Shown: positions 6,488 to 9,269 of the stretch, piece after piece | How the letters are laid out: each line of letters starts with the position of its first letter | How positions within the stretch are numbered: the first letter of the stretch is position 1 | Source of the DNA: Betaproteobacteria bacterium HGW-Betaproteobacteria-20 | GTDB taxonomy: Bacteria > Pseudomonadota > Gammaproteobacteria > Burkholderiales > Methylophilaceae | Direction: 5' to 3' | Length of the DNA stretch: 9,269 nucleotides | NCBI GenBank assembly: GCA_002842195.1 | Contig: PHCL01000031.1 | Coordinates: 1 to 9,269 of the forward strand | Program-made: the position numbers and the translations under genes | Notes under the pieces: generated by a model | Databases searched by the model: none | What the model was told of the DNA's origin: nothing | Seen by the model: only the letters and a program-made list of their open reading frames with translations

Positions 6488-7877
6488 GCTCGTTCTCCTT
6501 CGCTGTGTTATTAATTGCTTCTACTTCCAGAATCAGGTCATGCCGTGCCGTGACCCGCACTTTTGTGCCGCGCGCGAGCGGCACGCTACTGCGGACTCGC
6601 CACAACTCGCTATGCACGCGCGCCCAGCCTTCAGTTTCAACATCATCCAAAACCTCACCTTCGCTACCCAACAGCTCCTCTGCCCCTGTTACTATAGGCT
6701 GATTGCGCGCGCGTATAGCCATGCCAACAACGATGAAGCTAAACAGCGCACTGGTCATTGCTATCGGCACAATGAGCCCCCATGAAATGCCGTAACCTAG
6801 CAAATCGGTGTCGATCAGCATTACCGAGCCGATAATAAAAGCTACTATTCCTCCCAACCCTAGTGCGCCAAAGCTAGGTATAAAAGCCTCTGATACCATG
6901 AGTGCAACGCCAAGGATAATGAGTGCCAGACCCACATAGCTGACAGGCATGAGTTGTAGCGCAAATAGGGCAAGCAACAGACAGATGCCGCCTACCACAC
7001 CAGGAAGTCCCATACCAGGGTTGGAGAATTCATAGAGTAGCCCGTAGATGCCAAGCAGTAGCAGGATGTAAGCGATGCTAGGGTCACCGATTACCGCCAG
7101 TAGTTTGCTGCGCCAGTCAGGTTCGATGCGGGTGAAGGTAAGGTTGGTGGTGTCCAGGGTAACTTCGCCGCTGGATAGCTTGGCCTTGCGTCCATGTATT
7201 TGTTTTAGCAGATCATCAACATTTTCTGCCACGATATCGACTACCTTAGACTGCAAGGCCACCTCGGCAGAAAGGCTTACCGCCTCGCGCACTGCCCGTT
7301 CTGCCCAGTCGGCATTGCGTCCACGCAACTCAGCCAGACTGCGGATATAGGCGGAGGCGTCATGTACCGCCTTCTTCATTTTTGCGTCTTGAGGAGCTTC
7401 ACTGTTTGCATTTTTGGAATGAGTGTCTGGCGCGGATTTCTCGCTTTCCTTGCCTGGTGTAGCGGGTTTTTCAGGCGGAGTGCTGCCACTGGGTGCCAAT
7501 TCCACTGGCGTGGCTGCCCCCAGGTTGGTGGCTGGCGCCATGGCGGCGATGTGGCTGGCATAAAGGATATAGGTGCCGGCGCTGGCTGCGCGCGCACCTT
7601 TAGGTGACACATAGGTTGCCACCGGAACAGGCGAGGCAAGAATGGCCTTGATGATGTCACGCATTGAGGTATCCAGGCCACCCGGCGTATCCAGTTCGAT
7701 TACCACCAGACTGGCCTGAGCCTCTGCCGCTTTATTAATGCCGCGCACCAAGTAATCTGCACTGGCTGGGCTGATTGCACCTTTCACGGTCAGGATGTAT
7801 ACGCCATCAGCTTGGGCAGAAAGGCTGCACATTAAGGACAGGAAAACGCCCATAATCAGCTTTAATGTGACGGTCAT
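6480..7877 (-). CDS. nfeD: NfeD-type membrane serine protease (ClpP-class, long form)
   Basis: A 465-residue protein with signal peptide (about 1-23, ending SAQA), a ClpP-fold protease domain (about 25-225), a cluster of membrane helices (about 262-390) and a C-terminal OB-fold NfeD domain (about 395-455, with [14 protein letters not shown]). The nucleophile is likely Ser99 in [11 protein letters not shown]. The general-base Lys is probably K169, eight residues before the Tyr of [21 protein letters not shown], by comparison with the Ser-Lys dyad of PH1510. A Pro/Ser/Lys-rich low-complexity insert (about 125-165) lies between the two, as is common in proteobacterial long NfeD proteins. AGAGGA lies 4 nt before ATG 7877. 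It probably works with the overlapping slipin in membrane protein quality control. The zinc-ribbon gene ends 93 bp upstream with no clear terminator between. Confidence 0.94.
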   Translation of the reverse strand: MTVTLKLIMGVFLSLMCSLSAQADGVYILTVKGAISPASADYLVRGINKAAEAQASLVVIELDTPGGLDTSMRDIIKAILASPVPVATYVSPKGARAASAGTYILYASHIAAMAPATNLGAATPVELAPSGSTPPEKPATPGKESEKSAPDTHSKNANSEAPQDAKMKKAVHDASAYIRSLAELRGRNADWAERAVREAVSLSAEVALQSKVVDIVAENVDDLLKQIHGRKAKLSSGEVTLDTTNLTFTRIEPDWRSKLLAVIGDPSIAYILLLLGIYGLLYEFSNPGMGLPGVVGGICLLLALFALQLMPVSYVGLALIILGVALMVSEAFIPSFGALGLGGIVAFIIGSVMLIDTDLLGYGISWGLIVPIAMTSALFSFIVVGMAIRARNQPIVTGAEELLGSEGEVLDDVETEGWARVHSELWRVRSSVPLARGTKVRVTARHDLILEVEAINNTAKENEHV

Positions 7878-7970
7878 GTAATCCTCTTTTAACGTGATGG
7901 CTTGCCCAGCATTGCTGTTCTCATGTTAGCTACATCAATAAGTGCCTGCGCGAGCAATCCCACAAATTAA
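7878..7970. other. 93-bp gap between zinc-ribbon and nfeD genes
   Basis: No terminator hairpin with a T-run follows the zinc-ribbon stop on the minus strand; the only notable sequence is the self-complementary TTAATTAA at 7967-7974, which overlaps the stop codon. Readthrough into nfeD looks possible, and a separate nfeD promoter cannot be excluded. Confidence 0.35.
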
Positions 7971-8477
7971 TTAATAGCCCTTATGAAACAAAGTACCGCT
8001 ACATTTTGAGCAAGGTGGAATATGGCCCGTTTTCTTGAGTTGCATTTTTTGTCCACATGCCTGGCAAGTCAAACTGCCTGCCGATGTAATCTCACCCGTT
8101 TTATACGTAAGCGCTTGCACGGTTTTATTCATTAGCGAATGCAACGCATTGCCGGTGAGCTCCAGGACAGCGGCAAGCGAAGATAAAGCACCTGCACCCA
8201 AACGCGCTGGGTGCAGTTTTTCTTTAGCTTCCTCGCCTAGACGCTGAGCATCGGAAATGGTCTGCTCTAAATCCCGCCCAAGGTACTCTTTCAATACCTC
8301 ACCTTGTTCCGCACTAAATTCACCAAGCGCGGTTAATTGTTCACGCGACTTTTCCAGCGCCACAGACATTGCTTCACTGCCACGCTCTTTCCCCGATAAA
8401 TAAAGCTCTTTGAATTTACTGGCAAACACATCGTACTGTTGAGCCAGTTTGGCTTTTTCGTGGTCGCTGTTATTCAT
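7971..8477 (-). CDS. DUF1451 zinc-ribbon protein (YbeL-like)
   Basis: A 168-residue soluble protein resembling E. coli YbeL (DUF1451, about 160 residues). Residues 1-90 are charged and mostly helical, with likely coiled-coil character (ELYLSGKERGSEAMSVALEK, EQLTALGEFSAEQGEVLKEYLGRDLEQTI). A hydrophobic-leaning helix spans 94-125. The C-terminus is a zinc ribbon with CQAC (138-141) and CSKC (156-159), ending FHKGY. Zinc binding by these four cysteines is well supported by the pattern; the molecular function of the family is not known. AGGAGG sits about 6 nt before ATG 8477, a strong ribosome site. It could be the first gene of a transcript running into nfeD 93 bp downstream. Nearly 300 bp of non-coding DNA lie upstream and should contain its promoter. 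Confidence 0.88.
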   Translation of the reverse strand: MNNSDHEKAKLAQQYDVFASKFKELYLSGKERGSEAMSVALEKSREQLTALGEFSAEQGEVLKEYLGRDLEQTISDAQRLGEEAKEKLHPARLGAGALSSLAAVLELTGNALHSLMNKTVQALTYKTGEITSAGSLTCQACGQKMQLKKTGHIPPCSKCSGTLFHKGY

Positions 8478-8641
8478 AATAAACCTCCTGAGTGATACTG
8501 GTGTAATCGTTAAAAGTCATAGTTACATTGCAACTTCTGCGACCGGTTCTGTTAGCTCATATCAACAGTTAGTGTCCACTCATGCCAAACACACCACATC
8601 GAGAAACCGACCTCAATCAGCCAAGCGCACGACCCAGTCCT

Positions 8642-8661
8642 TTGTTCAGTCTACAGAACAA
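8642..8661. promoter_or_regulatory. Inverted repeat TTGTTC-N8-GAACAA, candidate operator
   Basis: Perfect 6-bp arms (8642-8647 and 8656-8661) separated by 8 bp, about 165 bp upstream of the zinc-ribbon ATG. The symmetry and spacing suit a dimeric regulator, but it matches no operator I can name with confidence. Confidence 0.35.
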
Positions 8662-8677
8662 TTACAAGATGAGAAAT

Positions 8678-8698
8678 ACGCGTAAACACTTAACGCGT
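8678..8698. terminator. ACGCGT hairpin, possible weak terminator
   Basis: ACGCGT occurs at 8678-8683 and 8693-8698, and since the hexamer is self-complementary the two copies can pair around a 9-nt loop. On the plus strand TTTT follows (the last T of the arm plus TTT); on the minus strand TATTTC follows. It is about 75-95 bp after the ATPase stop. The stem is short, so this is weak. Confidence 0.3.
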
Positions 8699-8774
8699 TT
8701 TCTGTACGCAGCCTAAGATGCGGCTTATTTAGCAGGAGGGAGAAAGCCAAAAGTAGTCGACGAGGGTATCTGAA

Positions 8775-9269
8775 CTAGATGTCTTGGTTGCGATATAACA
8801 AGCCGTGCCGCACAAGCCACTTTTCAAGTTCTACTGCAACAAATACTACACCAGACAAGGCAAGGCAAATAGCTAGCTCAGGCATGCTTAGTGGCTGGGT
8901 TTTGAAGATGACGTTAAATGCCGGCACATAAATAGTTGCCATTTGCAGCGTAAATGTCGTAACAACTGCTGCCGCTAATGGCTTGTTCGAAAGGACCCCT
9001 TGGCTAAACAGCGATTCCTTTTCTGAGCGTATCGCCATGACATGCCCTAACTGCGAGAGTGTTATGACGGTAAACGCCATGGTTTGCCAGTGTGATGACC
9101 CCGTATGATAAGCCCAAGCCTGTGCGAATAAAGTAAGCCCAGCCATCAGTAGCCCGACCCAGATCATGTGCTGCCACATACCGTGCGAGAATAAACTCTC
9201 TTGCGGAGGGCGTGGCGGGCGGCGCATCACACCACGTTCGGCAGGTTCTGCAGTAAGTGCTAACGCAGG
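8775..9269 (-). CDS. P2-type cation-transporting ATPase, C-terminal 164 residues only
   Basis: The C-terminal membrane domain of a P-type ATPase of the Ca2+/Mg2+/monovalent cation (P2) group; the rest of the gene lies beyond the right edge. The visible part opens with PALALTAEPAERGVMRRPPRPP, given here as two pieces: PALALTAEP (end of TM6) and ERGVMRRPPRPPQESLF, the hallmark loop before TM7. Four helices follow (about residues 36-54, 62-80, 97-117 and 134-155 of the visible part), matching TM7-10. The DKTGT phosphorylation site, ATP-binding domain and ion-site helices TM4-6 are outside the window, so the transported ion cannot be told. Architecture resembles MgtA, PacL and mycobacterial CtpF. 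The stop is TAG at 8777-8775, with about 300 bp to the next gene. Confidence 0.93.
   Translation of the reverse strand, partial: PALALTAEPAERGVMRRPPRPPQESLFSHGMWQHMIWVGLLMAGLTLFAQAWAYHTGSSHWQTMAFTVITLSQLGHVMAIRSEKESLFSQGVLSNKPLAAAVVTTFTLQMATIYVPAFNVIFKTQPLSMPELAICLALSGVVFVAVELEKWLVRHGLLYRNQDI

Larger units (their letters stand above)
8478..8774. other. 297-bp gap between P-type ATPase and zinc-ribbon genes
   Basis: Contains the strong ribosome site of the zinc-ribbon gene and two inverted repeats (8642-8661 and 8678-8698). A plus-strand frame of 78 codons (8449-8685) overlaps it but has no ribosome site or family resemblance. I do not see a convincing sigma-70 promoter. This region must separate the ATPase transcript from the zinc-ribbon/nfeD transcript if they are distinct. 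Confidence 0.45.

Noticed and set aside
7887..7922. Tiny minus-strand frame before nfeD (MRTAMLGKPSR) as a leader peptide
   Set aside because: No ribosome site, no codon bias typical of attenuator peptides, and no alternative hairpins seen.
8449..8685. 78-codon plus-strand frame with hydrophobic start
   Set aside because: Its start lies inside the complement of the zinc-ribbon gene, there is no ribosome site, and the rest is low-information polar sequence.
8714..8733. AGCC/GGCT stem after the ATPase stop as terminator
   Set aside because: Four-bp stem with 8-nt loop and no T-run in the gene's direction.
1..9269. Mobile element, CRISPR, tRNA or rRNA
   Set aside because: No regularly spaced repeats, no transposase or integrase reading frame, and no sequence that I recognise as tRNA or rRNA.

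Overview
The window is a compact bacterial locus in which every gene I can support reads on the minus strand. It looks like a beta- or gammaproteobacterium. The reasons are the Shine-Dalgarno-type starts, a DUF1451 zinc-ribbon protein like E. coli YbeL, a CybB-type cytochrome b561, and an NfeD protein of the long serine-protease class paired with a slipin. I cannot name genus or species from the sequence. No RNA gene, CRISPR array, transposase or phage gene was recognised.

In transcription order (right to left): (1) 9269-8775 is the C-terminal end of a P2-type cation-transporting ATPase cut by the window edge, followed by about 300 bp with weak inverted repeats. (2) 8477-7971 is a DUF1451 zinc-ribbon protein. 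(3) 7877-4807 holds a tight set: NfeD-type membrane serine protease, slipin (SPFH protein) and a tandem-domain universal stress protein (Usp). The first two overlap by 8 bp and the third follows after 28 bp. (4) 4806-4433 is a 374-bp gene-free stretch ending in two near-identical 16-bp direct repeats and a candidate promoter. (5) 4432-3477 holds a DUF302 protein and a cytochrome b561, 23 bp apart. (6) 3259 to the left edge holds a nitroreductase-family flavoprotein, a single-domain ATP-binding Usp and a phosphoketolase (Xfp) missing only its C-terminus because the window ends. A perfect AT-rich palindrome lies between the nitroreductase and the Usp.

Functionally the genes fit an energy- or redox-stress island. 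Phosphoketolase makes acetyl phosphate from sugar phosphates, the Usp proteins may sense ATP, the nitroreductase and b561 handle electrons, NfeD/slipin maintain the membrane, and the P-type ATPase moves cations. The gene content (Usp, nitroreductase and P-type ATPase together) resembles the DosR dormancy regulon of mycobacteria, but I found no convincing FNR/ANR-type operator, so hypoxic control is inference only. Every family is known. What is less ordinary is the combination, the Usp appended to the NfeD/slipin pair, and the small repeats in the intergenic gaps.
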